Shown here in pieces: positions 44,766 through 53,945 of a stretch of 64,000 nt of DNA. A program made the position numbers and the translations under genes. The notes under the pieces were generated by a model. It searched no databases. It was given only the letters and a program-made list of their open reading frames with translations, and was not told where the DNA came from. Within the stretch, counting starts at the first letter, position 1. Every line of letters begins with the position of its first letter. The DNA comes from Nocardioides sp. GY 10127 (GTDB lineage Bacteria; Actinomycetota; Actinomycetes; Propionibacteriales; Nocardioidaceae): the NCBI RefSeq assembly GCF_004919085.1, contig NZ_STGL01000001.1, forward strand, positions 310,001 to 374,000. The letters run 5' to 3'.

Positions 44766-45851
44766 ATGTCCGCACGCCCGCGCCCCCGCGACCTGGGCCT
44801 CGCCCCCGGCACCCTGCCCAGTGGCCCCACGGCGTCCGTGCTCGACGTGCCCGGTGTCGGTCTGGGCCACGCGACCCTCGTCCGTGACGAGCCCGCGCCC
44901 CCGCTGGGCCGCGGCACCGCACGCACCGGGGTCACCTGCCTGCTCCTGGCCGAGGACGCCTACCGCCGCCCGGTACCGGCGGGCGGCGCCGTGCTCAACG
45001 GCGCCGGGGAGTGCACCGGATTCCTGAGCGCGGCCGAGTGGGGCGCGGCGGAGACCCCCGTCTACCTCACCTCCACCATGCAGCTCGGCCGCGTCTACGA
45101 CGCCGCCTGCACGATCGCGCTGGAGGGCGACGCCGGGGTCGCGGACGACGTCGTGATCCCCGTCGTGGGCGAGTGCGACGACTCCTGGCTCAACGACTGC
45201 CGGCGGATGCAGGTCACCGAGGACGACGTGCGGGCAGCGCATGCCGCCGCGGTGGCCTCCGTCGGCGCGGCGGCTCCCCCGCCGACCGGCGCGGTCGGCG
45301 CCGGCACGGGCATGAGCTGCCTGGGCTTCAAGGGCGGGATCGGCACCGCGTCCCGCGTCCTGCCCGACGGGACGACCGTGGCCGTCCTCCTCCTCACCAA
45401 CTTCGGCACCCGCGAGGAGCTGAGGGTCGACGGCGTCGCCGTCGGCCGGGCCTGGCCGTCCGCCGGGGGTCCCGGCACCACCGAGCCGGACCGGCCCGCC
45501 GGCTCCTGCCTCGGGCTCGTCGTCACCGATGCGCCCGTGGACGGCGCGGGGTGCGCGCGGCTGGCCCGACGCATCGGCCTCGGCCTGGCCCGGGTCGGCT
45601 CGGTCGCCCACCACGGCAGCGGCGAGATCTTCCTCGGCTTCTCCACCGGCCTACGGCTCGACCGCGACCAGCGTCCCGACGGACCCGCACGCTCGGGGCG
45701 TGACCTCGACCCCCTCTTCACCGCCGTCGTCGACGCCACCGAGGAGGCGGTCTACGACTCCCTGCTCTCCGCACCGACCACCGTGGGCCGCGACGGGCAC
45801 GTGAGCGAGGGGCTCGACGCCGAGGTCCTCCAGGGACTGCTGCGTGGCTGA
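44766..45851 (+). CDS. P1/S58 family (DmpA-type) aminopeptidase
   Basis: A 361-residue self-processing N-terminal nucleophile hydrolase. The cleavage and nucleophile site is Gly-Met-Ser184 in GAGTGMSCLGFKGGIGT, the hallmark of DmpA. The precursor is cut before the serine to give alpha (1-183) and beta (184-361) chains. Family members release N-terminal L- or D-residues or beta-amino acids from peptides and amides. ATG 6 nt after CAGGAT, no ribosome site. Its stop lies 8 nt inside the next gene, so it is coupled to the S15 hydrolase. No signal peptide is visible. Confidence 0.92.
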   Translation: MSARPRPRDLGLAPGTLPSGPTASVLDVPGVGLGHATLVRDEPAPPLGRGTARTGVTCLLLAEDAYRRPVPAGGAVLNGAGECTGFLSAAEWGAAETPVYLTSTMQLGRVYDAACTIALEGDAGVADDVVIPVVGECDDSWLNDCRRMQVTEDDVRAAHAAAVASVGAAAPPPTGAVGAGTGMSCLGFKGGIGTASRVLPDGTTVAVLLLTNFGTREELRVDGVAVGRAWPSAGGPGTTEPDRPAGSCLGLVVTDAPVDGAGCARLARRIGLGLARVGSVAHHGSGEIFLGFSTGLRLDRDQRPDGPARSGRDLDPLFTAVVDATEEAVYDSLLSAPTTVGRDGHVSEGLDAEVLQGLLRG

Positions 45852-47949
45852 CCAGGAGCCGGACCCCGTTTCCGTCTCGGCCTCCGAGCGGGAGGTCGAG
45901 GTCGTCGTCCGGGACGGCACCACGCTCCGCGCCACCCTCTACCTCCCCCAGCAGGACGCCGGCCCGCAGCCGTGCCTGCTCGAGGCGCTCCCCTACCGCA
46001 AGGACGACCTCACGTCGTCCTGGTCGTCGCAGTACCGCAGCCTGCGTGACCGCCACGGCTACGCGGTCTGCCGGCTCGACCTGCGGGGCACCGGCTCGTC
46101 GGAGGGCACCGCCGTCGACGAGTACCCCGCCACCGAGACCGACGACCTCGTCGACGTGCTCGTCTGGCTCGCCGCCCAGCCCTGGTGCACCGGGCGGGTC
46201 GGGATGTTCGGCACCTCCTACTCCGGCTTCAACGCCCTGCAGACGGCGTGCGCGGTGGCCGGCACCCCGGCGGAACCGGTCCTGGGGGCCGTCGTGGCCG
46301 TCCACGCCAGCGACGACCGGTGGACCGACGACGTCCACTGGCGCGGCGGGTCGCTCCGCCTGCTCGACCTGGTCGACTACTGCCACTACATGACCCCGAC
46401 CGTCCTCCTCCCGCCCGTTCCCGCGCTGTGGGGCCCGGGCTGGCGCGAGGAGTGGGCGCGCCGTTGGGCAACCCACACGCCCTGGCTGCACACCTGGCTG
46501 AAGCACGCCCACCACGACGGCTACTGGCGGCACGGCTCGGTCCGCGCCCGGGCCGGCGCGACGGATGGCTACGAGCGCCTCCGGGTGCCCACGATGCTGG
46601 TCACGGGCTGGGCCGACGGGTACTCCAACACCGGCCTGCGGACGACCGCCGAGCTCGCCCGGCACGGCGTCCCGCACCGTCTCCTCGCCGGGCCCTGGGC
46701 CCACGCGGACCCCGCGACGGCCATGCCCGGCCCCCGGGTGGACCTCGACACGGAGATGGTGGCGTTCCTCGACCGCTGGCTACGCGGACCAGCCGGTCTC
46801 GGCCAGGGCGAGGACGTCGGCCACGCGGACGTCTTCGTGCGGTCCTCGACGCGCCCCGAGCCCGACCTCGACACCCACGAGGGGCACTGGCTGCGCCTGC
46901 CCTCGGTGCCTCCGACCCGTTCCTGGCGGCGCACGCTGCACCCGGCGGACGCCCCGCCCGCCACCCTGCCCGTCGACCCGTCCACCGGCACCGCCGCCTG
47001 GTTGGACTGCGCCGGTCACCTCCCGTTCGGGCTCCCGCTGGACCAGCGCCCGGACGACGCCCGCTCCCTGGTGCACGACCTGGACCCGCCCGAGGCACCC
47101 GTCGTGGGGCACCCTCGCGTCCGGCTGGTCGTGAGCGCCGACGCCCCACAGGCCCTGGTGTCGGTCAAGCTCGTCGACGTCTTCCCCGACGGCACCGGCG
47201 AGCTCGTCACCCGCGGGACCCGCGACCTGACCCTGGCCCACGACCTGCACGGCGAGCGGCGAGCGCTGGCCCCAGGGGTGCCGGTCGCGCTGGACCTCGA
47301 GCTGGACGCCGTGGCCCACCGGTTCGCCCCGGGGCAGCGCCTGCGGCTGAGCATCGCCGGCAGCGACTGGCCGAACACGGCCGCGCCCTCGGGGCCGGTC
47401 ACGCTCACCGTCCACGAGGCCCACCTCGACCTGCCGCTGCTGGAGGGCACGCACCCCGCACCGTCTCTCGCCCCCGGCGCACTGCACTCCTCCGAGCGAA
47501 GCGCTGCCGACGGCCAGACCCACGACGAGGCGGACGAGGTGGACCCCCGCTGGGACGTCGTCGACGACGTCCTGCGGCGCACGACGACCGCCCGCACCCG
47601 GTACGGCGGCGGCGACTCCTCCGGCGCCGCGCCCCACGGCGCGACCTGGTCGGAGGACTACCGCGGCGAGGTCAGCGTGGACCGGCGCACCCACGCGCAG
47701 ACCGCGCGGGCCGAGACGACCTACACGCTCTCCTGGCCGGGAGAGGACAGGCCGGGAGAGGACGGGCCGGGAAAGAACGGGCCAGTCCACGTCCGGGTCA
47801 CCAGCACCCTCGAGGCGCACGTGGACGCAGCCGGGGTCCGTACCAAAATCAGCGCTCGGGCCGAGGAGGACGGTCGGGAGGTCGCCGCCAGGACCTGGAC
47901 GTGGCCACCCGAGGCCGGGCCCATCTACGGCGAGGCAGACGCCGGCTGA
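45844..47949 (+). CDS. CocE/NonD family hydrolase (S15, X-Pro dipeptidyl-peptidase-like)
   Basis: A 701-residue alpha/beta hydrolase of the CocE/S15 family. The nucleophile is Ser125 in GMFGTSYSGFNAL. The His and Asp are expected in GPWAHADP and TGWADGYS, which the sequence contains. A C-terminal jelly-roll domain (about residues 430-560) follows, then an Asp/Arg-rich extension of about 120 residues beyond typical CocE length. Members cleave acyl esters or X-Pro dipeptides. The GTG start lies 8 nt before the end of the DmpA gene, giving coupled translation. No signal peptide. The substrate is unknown. Confidence 0.87.
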   Translation: MADQEPDPVSVSASEREVEVVVRDGTTLRATLYLPQQDAGPQPCLLEALPYRKDDLTSSWSSQYRSLRDRHGYAVCRLDLRGTGSSEGTAVDEYPATETDDLVDVLVWLAAQPWCTGRVGMFGTSYSGFNALQTACAVAGTPAEPVLGAVVAVHASDDRWTDDVHWRGGSLRLLDLVDYCHYMTPTVLLPPVPALWGPGWREEWARRWATHTPWLHTWLKHAHHDGYWRHGSVRARAGATDGYERLRVPTMLVTGWADGYSNTGLRTTAELARHGVPHRLLAGPWAHADPATAMPGPRVDLDTEMVAFLDRWLRGPAGLGQGEDVGHADVFVRSSTRPEPDLDTHEGHWLRLPSVPPTRSWRRTLHPADAPPATLPVDPSTGTAAWLDCAGHLPFGLPLDQRPDDARSLVHDLDPPEAPVVGHPRVRLVVSADAPQALVSVKLVDVFPDGTGELVTRGTRDLTLAHDLHGERRALAPGVPVALDLELDAVAHRFAPGQRLRLSIAGSDWPNTAAPSGPVTLTVHEAHLDLPLLEGTHPAPSLAPGALHSSERSAADGQTHDEADEVDPRWDVVDDVLRRTTTARTRYGGGDSSGAAPHGATWSEDYRGEVSVDRRTHAQTARAETTYTLSWPGEDRPGEDGPGKNGPVHVRVTSTLEAHVDAAGVRTKISARAEEDGREVAARTWTWPPEAGPIYGEADAG

Positions 47950-47994
47950 CCCCCGCCGACCCCCGCTGACCCCCGCCCGACCCGGGCGCAGCCC

Positions 47995-49002
47995 TCAGCC
48001 CGGCGGCGTCACGAGGTGGCAGGCGGCCCGGTGGGCGCCGTCCTCGGCGATCGGCAGCACGGGCAGGGCGGTCCCCCGGCAGGCTGCGGCCACGCCCGCC
48101 GCCTCGGCCCGGCCGTCCGCCAGCGCCGGGCAGCGCGGGTGGAACCGGCAGCCGGCGGGGACGTGCGTCGGGTCGGGCACCTCGCCTCGCAGCACCTGCG
48201 GCGCGAGCCCCTCCACCTCAGGGACGACCGAGAGCAGCGCCTGCGTGTAGGGGTGCTGCGGGTCGGTGAGCACCTGCTCGGTGGGGCCCTCCTCGACCAC
48301 CCGGCCGAGGTACATGACGGCGGTGCGGTCGGCGACGTTCCAGGCCAGCCCCAGGTCGTGGGTGACGACGAGGACGCCGAGACCGAGCGTCTCGCGCAGC
48401 GACAGCAGCAGGGCGAGCACCTCGCCGCGGATGGAGGCGTCGAGCGCGGAGACCGGCTCGTCCGCCACCAGCAGCTGCGGCGACAGCGCGAGGGCGCCGG
48501 CGATGAGCACGCGCTGGCGCTGCCCGCCGGAGAGCTCGTGCGGGTAGCGCAGGAAGAGCGGCTCGGGCGGGCGGAGACCGGCCGCTGACAGCGCGTCGGC
48601 GACCTGCTGCTCCTCCCCGCGTCCATCCGCGCCCTGCGAGAGCCCGTGCAGCCGCAACCCCTCCGCGACGGAGTCGTACACGGTGTGCCGCGGGTTGAGG
48701 GCGCCTGCCGGGTCCTGGAGCACCATCTGCACGCGGCGGCGGAAAGGCGCGAGCGCCTTCGCCCTGGTGGGCAGGGGCGTCCCGTCCAGGAGGACCTGGC
48801 CCTCCGTGGGTCGCTGGACGCCCACGAGGGTGCGCGCCAGCGTGGTCTTGCCGCTGCCGGACTCCCCCACCAGCGCCACGATCTCGCCCGCGCGCACCCG
48901 GAGGTCGGCCCCGTCCAGGGCGCGGGCCTCCCCGGCGCGGGTCCGGAAGCGCACCGAGACCCCGCGGGCCTCCAGCACGGGTCCGTCGGGGTGGCTCGTC
49001 AT
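47995..49002 (-). CDS. dppF: Peptide ABC transporter ATP-binding subunit (DppF-like)
   Basis: A 335-residue ATPase of a peptide/nickel-type importer. Walker A is GESGSGKTT (about residues 44-52), the signature is LSGGQRQRVLIAGALAL, Walker B is LLVADEPVSALD, and the His switch is in VTHDLG. The C-terminal oligopeptide-transport extension has the CRFHPRCP motif. The ATG overlaps the stop of the preceding ATPase gene by 4 nt. It is the last of five coupled genes. In the pair it supplies the second ATPase of the heterodimer. Confidence 0.93.
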   Translation of the reverse strand: MTSHPDGPVLEARGVSVRFRTRAGEARALDGADLRVRAGEIVALVGESGSGKTTLARTLVGVQRPTEGQVLLDGTPLPTRAKALAPFRRRVQMVLQDPAGALNPRHTVYDSVAEGLRLHGLSQGADGRGEEQQVADALSAAGLRPPEPLFLRYPHELSGGQRQRVLIAGALALSPQLLVADEPVSALDASIRGEVLALLLSLRETLGLGVLVVTHDLGLAWNVADRTAVMYLGRVVEEGPTEQVLTDPQHPYTQALLSVVPEVEGLAPQVLRGEVPDPTHVPAGCRFHPRCPALADGRAEAAGVAAACRGTALPVLPIAEDGAHRAACHLVTPPG

Positions 49003-50054
49003 GACTCCTCCAGTCGGACGCAGGCGGCGAGGCGTTCGCGCGGTCCAGCCGGGCCAGCGGGTCCAGCGGGGCCTGCGGCACTCGTGGGGCCGGAAGGAAC
49101 CGCGAGGGGCAGCAGTGCCGGTTCCGCCTCGGCGCACGTGGGCGCGGCCCGGTGGCACCGGGGCGCGAAGGGGCACCCGGGCGGCAGGCTCCGCAGGTCG
49201 GGCGGGTCCCCGGGCAGGCCCGACGGGGCGAAGCGGGCCGCCGGGTCGCCGACCCGGGGGAAGGCCCCCGAGAGCGCGGCCGCGTAGGGGTGGCGGGCGT
49301 CGCCGAGAACGGCGGACGCCGGCCCCTGCTCGACGACCCGCCCGGCGTACATGACGGCCACCCGATCGCTCATCTGCCCCAGAACCGACAGGTCGTGGCT
49401 GATCAGCACCATGGCCACCCCGCTCCCGCGCACCAGCTCGGACAGCAGCGCGAGCACCTGGGCCTGGACCATCACGTCCAGCGCGGTCGTCGGCTCGTCC
49501 GCGACCACGAGGTCCGGGCGGCAGGCGAGCGCCATCGCGATCATCACCCGCTGCCGCTGCCCGCCGGAGAGCTGGTGCGGGTACGCCCGTGCGCGGGCGG
49601 CGGGCAGGCCGACCTGCTCGAGCAGCTCCGCGACCCGTCGCCGCCGCTCGGCCGGGGACGTGCCGGGCTCGTGCAGCGCGATGGGCTCCTCGATCTGGTG
49701 CCCCACGCGCTGCACGGGGTCGAGGGAGTGCAGCGCCCCCTGGAACACGATGGACGCCCCGGCCCACCGGACCGCGCGCAGCGCGCCCCAGCGCAGGGTC
49801 AGCACGTCCTCCCCGCTCACCAGGACGCGACCCGACACCCGCGCCGACGCCGGCTGGAGCCGCAGCACGGTGCTCGCGAGGCTGGACTTGCCGCACCCCG
49901 ACTCCCCGGCCAGGCCGAGCACCTCGCCCGAGCGGACCTCCAGCGAGACCCCGCGCAGCGCGGGGACGTCCCCGTCGGCGGTGACGTAGGTGAGGTGCAG
50001 GTCCTCGACGGCCAGCACGGGGGCGCCGGGCTCCACCCGGGCCTCCGCGCTCAT
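48999..50054 (-). CDS. dppD: Peptide ABC transporter ATP-binding subunit (DppD-like)
   Basis: A 351-residue ATPase. Walker A is GESGCGKSS (about residues 49-57), the signature is LSGGQRQRVMIAMALA, Walker B is LVVADEPTTALD and the His switch is in ISHDLS. The extended C-terminus carries CPFAPRC, the oligopeptide-subfamily cysteine motif, then a Gly-Pro-Ala repeat tail. It overlaps the permease stop upstream and the dppF start downstream by 4 nt each. It couples ATP hydrolysis to peptide entry. Confidence 0.93.
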   Translation of the reverse strand: MSAEARVEPGAPVLAVEDLHLTYVTADGDVPALRGVSLEVRSGEVLGLAGESGCGKSSLASTVLRLQPASARVSGRVLVSGEDVLTLRWGALRAVRWAGASIVFQGALHSLDPVQRVGHQIEEPIALHEPGTSPAERRRRVAELLEQVGLPAARARAYPHQLSGGQRQRVMIAMALACRPDLVVADEPTTALDVMVQAQVLALLSELVRGSGVAMVLISHDLSVLGQMSDRVAVMYAGRVVEQGPASAVLGDARHPYAAALSGAFPRVGDPAARFAPSGLPGDPPDLRSLPPGCPFAPRCHRAAPTCAEAEPALLPLAVPSGPTSAAGPAGPAGPAGPRERLAACVRLEES

Positions 50055-50956
50055 CGGCGGCCTCGCAGCCGCGGGTCCAGGACGCTCTCGAGCGCCTGGC
50101 CGACCAGCGTGAAGGCGAGGACCACGCCCACGACGCACAGCCCGGGTGGCAGCAGGTACCACCACGAGCCCGTGGTGATGGCGCCGACCGAGAAGGCGTC
50201 CTCGAGCATCGAGCCCCACGAGACGCGGGTGGGGTCCCCCAGGCCCAGGAACGACAGGGTCGTCTCGTTGAGGATCGCGATGGCCACGGTGAGGGTGGTG
50301 TTGGCGAACACCATCGGCACGACGTTCGGCAGGACGTGGCGACGCAGCAGGTGCAGGTGACCGGCACCGAGCACCCGCGACCGCTCCAGGTAGGCGCGCT
50401 CCTTGACTGACAGGGTCTGGGCCCGGATCAGCAGCGCCGTGCCCGGCCACGACGTGACGCCGATGACCGCGGAGATGACGAGCAGCGAGGGGTCGAACAG
50501 GCTGGCCAGGACGATGGCCAGCACCAGCTGGGGCAGCACGAGCACCCACTCGGTCACCCGGAACAGCACCTGCCCGAGCACGCCGCCGAAGTACCCGGAG
50601 ACGAGGCCGACGAGCGTGCCGATCCCCATCGAGATGACCGTGGCCAGCAGGCCGACCATGAGCGAGACCTGCGAGCCCCAGATGAGCAGGGTCAGCACCG
50701 AGCGTCCGTTGTCGTCGGTCCCGAGCCAGTACTGCGCCGAGGGAGCCTCCAGGACCCCGCCCGTCGCCTTCGTGACGGAGAGCCCGTCGGAGTCCGCCAG
50801 GACGGGGGCGAGCAGCGCCACCAGGACGAACACCACCAGCACCCCCAGCCCCACGAGGCCGCTGCGGTGGGTGCGGAACTCCGACCACCCGCGCCGCCAC
50901 GACTCCGCGCGCCGGCGTCGGGCGAGCGCGCCCGGGGTCAGCGTCGGGGCGCTCAT
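50051..50956 (-). CDS. dppC: Peptide ABC transporter permease (DppC-like)
   Basis: A 301-residue inner-membrane permease with about six segments. It opens with a cytoplasmic Arg-rich arm and a first span (LVGLGVLVVFVLVALLAPVLA). The EAA loop contacting the ATPases lies near AYLERSRVLGAGHLHLLRRHVLP. It pairs with the DppB-like permease. Its start and stop each overlap a neighbouring gene by 4 nt. Confidence 0.93.
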   Translation of the reverse strand: MSAPTLTPGALARRRRAESWRRGWSEFRTHRSGLVGLGVLVVFVLVALLAPVLADSDGLSVTKATGGVLEAPSAQYWLGTDDNGRSVLTLLIWGSQVSLMVGLLATVISMGIGTLVGLVSGYFGGVLGQVLFRVTEWVLVLPQLVLAIVLASLFDPSLLVISAVIGVTSWPGTALLIRAQTLSVKERAYLERSRVLGAGHLHLLRRHVLPNVVPMVFANTTLTVAIAILNETTLSFLGLGDPTRVSWGSMLEDAFSVGAITTGSWWYLLPPGLCVVGVVLAFTLVGQALESVLDPRLRGRR

Positions 50957-51990
50957 GCGCGCACCCGCGGGTCCAGCAGTCCGTAGACCAGGTTCGCGAC
51001 CAGGTTGAGGCCGATGACCGCGGTCGCGGAGACGAGGAACGTCCCCTGGAGCACCCAGTAGTCGGGCACCGAGAGCGCCTCGGTGGCCAGCAGCCCCAAC
51101 CCGGGGATGGAGAAGACCGTCTCCACGGTGATCGCTCCCGTCACGATGAAGCCGATGTTGAGGGCCACGACCGTCGTCGTCGGCAGCAGGGCGTTGCGCA
51201 CGGCGTGCCGGTTACGCACCTGCGCCTCCCGCAGGCCGGTCGCACGGGCGGTGGTGAGGTAGTCGGCCCCGATCTCGTCGAGCAGCGAGGAACGCATCAC
51301 CATCGCGTAGTCGGCCAGGTAGGCGAGGGTCAGGGTCGCCACGGGCAGGACCAGGTGCCAGGCGGTGTCGAGGACGCCGGCGAACGACCAGACGTCGACG
51401 TCCACCGAGTGCAGCCCGCCCGTCGGGAAGAGGCCGGGCACGGGGCCGACCCCCACGGCGAGGACGACGATGAGGAGCAGCCCCAGCCACCACTCGGGCA
51501 TCGAGTAGAGCGTGAGGGAGGAGCCGGTGGCGAAGCGGTCGAACCGGCTGCCGTGCCGCCACGCGCTGTGGACGCCCAGCCAGATCCCGATGACCGCGGC
51601 GAGCACCGTCGAGGTGCCGACCAGGAGCAGCGTGGGGCCGATGCGGTCCGCGATGAGCTCGGTCACCGGCACCCGGTACTTGAGCGAGATCCCCAGGTCC
51701 CCGTGCAGCGTCGTGCGCAGGTAGGTGACGAACTGCTGGAGCATCGGCTGGTCGAGCCCGTAGGCGGCGTTGAACGCGTCCAGCTGCTCCTGGGTGGTGA
51801 ACCGGCCGCGGCCCAGGGTGCGTGCCGGGTCCCCCGGGAGCACCCGGAACAGGAAGAAGTTCAGCACCAGCAGGAACGCCAGGCTTCCCAGCGAGCCCGC
51901 CACCCGGGTGGCGGCGAACCGCAGGTACCCGCTCCCGCGCCGGACCGGTGCCCCGGCCGACGCGAGAGCGGGCTCGGAGACGACGCTCAC
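50953..51990 (-). CDS. dppB: Peptide ABC transporter permease (DppB-like)
   Basis: A 345-residue permease with about six membrane segments. Family markers are FLLVLNFFLFRVLPGDPA at the first span, the EAA-type loop DYLTTARATGLREAQVRNRHAVRNALLP, and YGLLDPRVRA at the C-terminus. The GTG overlaps the substrate-binding protein stop by 4 nt (GTGA). With dppC it forms the translocation pore. Confidence 0.93.
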   Translation of the reverse strand: MSVVSEPALASAGAPVRRGSGYLRFAATRVAGSLGSLAFLLVLNFFLFRVLPGDPARTLGRGRFTTQEQLDAFNAAYGLDQPMLQQFVTYLRTTLHGDLGISLKYRVPVTELIADRIGPTLLLVGTSTVLAAVIGIWLGVHSAWRHGSRFDRFATGSSLTLYSMPEWWLGLLLIVVLAVGVGPVPGLFPTGGLHSVDVDVWSFAGVLDTAWHLVLPVATLTLAYLADYAMVMRSSLLDEIGADYLTTARATGLREAQVRNRHAVRNALLPTTTVVALNIGFIVTGAITVETVFSIPGLGLLATEALSVPDYWVLQGTFLVSATAVIGLNLVANLVYGLLDPRVRA

Positions 51991-53945
51991 TCGCGGTCCT
52001 CCGCGCCGGCGCGACGCCGGAGCAGGAGGACGGCGCCACCGGCGACGAGCAGCACCAGCACCACGCCCCCGCCGACCCAGGCCCCCGTGCCGAGCCCGGC
52101 GGCCCCGGACGCGCCCGAGGCCCCGGACGCCGCGGAGCCCGTGGGCTGGAGCGCGGCGGGGTCGTCCGCGCAGTCCGACGCCTCGGAGACCGGGCGCATG
52201 TTCAGGTAGTTGGCCACGCCGTAGCCGAAGAGCCAGACCCCCGTCTCCGCCGGCTGCGGCTCGAAGCAGGCGAACCGGTCGGTGCGCACGGCCTCGCCCA
52301 CGGTGTTGTAGGCGGTCACCAGGTACGGGGCGTCCTCGAAGAGGATCTGCTGCATCTTCTGGACGATCGCGGCCCGCTCGTCGCGGTCCGTGGTGACGCG
52401 CTGCTGCTCGTAGAGCTTGTCGTACTCGGCGTCGCAGTACCAGGAGTCCGACCAGTTCCCCCGCTGGTCGCACGTCATGTAGCTGAGCATCGAGTCCGGG
52501 TCGGGCTCGACGTACCAGCCCCACTGGAAGGCGTCGAACTCACCGGAGAGGATCACGTCGGTGAGCTTGGAGGACTCCACGGCCTTCACCGTCGACTCGA
52601 TCCCCAGGTCGGCGAGCCACTCCTTGAAGTAGGTCATCGTGTCGACGGACGTCTGGGAGTCGCTGCGCGCGTAGAGCCGCAGCGTGCCGATCGGGGACCC
52701 ATCGGGCAAGGTACGCAGCCCGTCGTCGCCCATCGTGTAGCCCGCCTCGTCCAGGAGCGTCCCGGCCTCGTCGGGGTCGTAGGCGAGGTCGTCGGCGTCC
52801 GGCTCCCAGTGGAACGTCGTGTACGCCGGCGGGATGATCGTGGACCCGACCTGCCCGGCCCCCTGGTAGACCTTGTCGACCAGCTGCTGCCGGTCGATCC
52901 CGAGGCCGATGGCGTACCGGAAAGCGGGATCGAGGACCGCCGGGTTCGGGTCGCCGAGGGAGTCCCCCGTGTCGAGGTCGACGGAGCCCGCGTTGAAGGA
53001 GATCTCGTCGAAGCCGGGGCTGTCGGCGTTGTGGGCGGTGATGCCGTCCTCGTCGGAGAGCGCGTCGACCTGGAGCGCGGAGATCCCGGAGACGTAGTCG
53101 ACCTCGCCCTTGATCAGCGCCTGCACGGCCGGGTCCTCGGACTTGTAGACCCGGTAGACGAGCTCGTCGACGTGCGGCGCGCCCTGCCAGTAGTCGGGGT
53201 TCGCCTCGAAGGTGTAGGTCGAACCGCCGGCGGTGCCGTCCACCAGCTCGAACGGACCGGACCCGACGACCGCCTGGCCGTCGGTGGGCTCGTTCGCGTA
53301 GCTGCGGATCTTCGAGGAGCTGACGTCGCTCCAGACGTGCTCGGGGAGGATCGGGATCGGCAGCAGCGGCATCACCGCGCTCGGCTTGGTGAACGTGAGG
53401 ACCACCGTGTCGTCGTCGGGCGCGCTCACGTCGCTCACCCCGCGCAGGTAGGAGCCCCACGTCGCCTTCTCCACCGTGCCGTTCAGGATGCGGTCGAACG
53501 TGTAGACGACGTCCGCGCTGGTCAGCGGCTCACCGTCGTTCCAGGTCACCCCGTCGTCGAGGTGGAAGGTCCAGGTGAGGCCGTCCTCGGAGGAGTCCCA
53601 GGAGCTGGCGAGGCCCGGCGAGGGCGACATGTCGTCCTGGGTGTAGGTGACGAGCGAGTCGTACATCAGCGACCACATCTCGAACGACTCGGCCTCGATC
53701 CCCAGGAAGGGGTTGAAGGAGTCGACCTCGTTGAGGATGCCCGCCGTGAACCGGACGGTGTCGCCACTCGAGTCGGACGAGACCGTGCCCGCCTGGGCAG
53801 CGCCCGCCGCCCCGGGGAGGGCGGCGAGGACGAGCGCCGCGAACGCGGCGAGGACGGCACCGATCGCCGTCAGCCGTCGCGCGGACGGGCTAGGTTGCCC
53901 GTCGTGACCACCCCGCAGCCGCCGACCGCGCCCCGCGAGCCGCAC
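51987..53945 (-). CDS. Peptide ABC transporter substrate-binding protein with C-terminal membrane anchor
   Basis: A family 5 extracellular solute-binding protein of about 650 residues. A hydrophobic export signal (AIGAVLAAFAALVLAALPGAAGA) is followed by the binding fold: WDSSEDGLTWTFHLDDGVTWNDGE, TSADVVYTFDRI and FDEISFN. There is no lipobox cysteine after the signal. Instead a Gly/Ala/Ser linker and one span with an Arg-rich end (VLVLLVAGGAVLLLRRR) close the chain, so it is probably held in the membrane from the C-terminus. The start is uncertain: GTG 53945 is the nearest in-frame candidate and has no ribosome or leaderless signal, and it would overlap ptrB by 42 nt. It is the first gene of the transporter operon. 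Confidence 0.85.
   Translation of the reverse strand: MRLAGRGRRLRGGHDGQPSPSARRLTAIGAVLAAFAALVLAALPGAAGAAQAGTVSSDSSGDTVRFTAGILNEVDSFNPFLGIEAESFEMWSLMYDSLVTYTQDDMSPSPGLASSWDSSEDGLTWTFHLDDGVTWNDGEPLTSADVVYTFDRILNGTVEKATWGSYLRGVSDVSAPDDDTVVLTFTKPSAVMPLLPIPILPEHVWSDVSSSKIRSYANEPTDGQAVVGSGPFELVDGTAGGSTYTFEANPDYWQGAPHVDELVYRVYKSEDPAVQALIKGEVDYVSGISALQVDALSDEDGITAHNADSPGFDEISFNAGSVDLDTGDSLGDPNPAVLDPAFRYAIGLGIDRQQLVDKVYQGAGQVGSTIIPPAYTTFHWEPDADDLAYDPDEAGTLLDEAGYTMGDDGLRTLPDGSPIGTLRLYARSDSQTSVDTMTYFKEWLADLGIESTVKAVESSKLTDVILSGEFDAFQWGWYVEPDPDSMLSYMTCDQRGNWSDSWYCDAEYDKLYEQQRVTTDRDERAAIVQKMQQILFEDAPYLVTAYNTVGEAVRTDRFACFEPQPAETGVWLFGYGVANYLNMRPVSEASDCADDPAALQPTGSAASGASGASGAAGLGTGAWVGGGVVLVLLVAGGAVLLLRRRAGAEDRE
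53891..53904 (+). promoter_or_regulatory. ptrB -10 element inside the 5' region of the binding-protein gene
   Basis: TAGGTT (53891-53896) lies 7 nt before the GTG of oligopeptidase B. The same bases fall within the minus-strand transporter gene, so the two transcripts overlap at their 5' ends. Confidence 0.5.

Noticed and set aside
51987..52160. Sortase LPxTG signal at the end of the binding protein
   Set aside because: The sequence is LQPTG, with Pro at the wrong position, and the hydrophobic span starts too far downstream.
51822..53903. Long plus-strand reading in front of ptrB, opposite the binding-protein gene
   Set aside because: It is an Arg/Val/Asp-rich antisense shadow of a clear solute-binding protein. 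The oligopeptidase B homology begins only at 53904.
53140..53945. Twin-arginine signal in the peptide-binding protein
   Set aside because: The RRLTAI sequence lacks the F-L-K pattern that follows the arginines in Tat signals.
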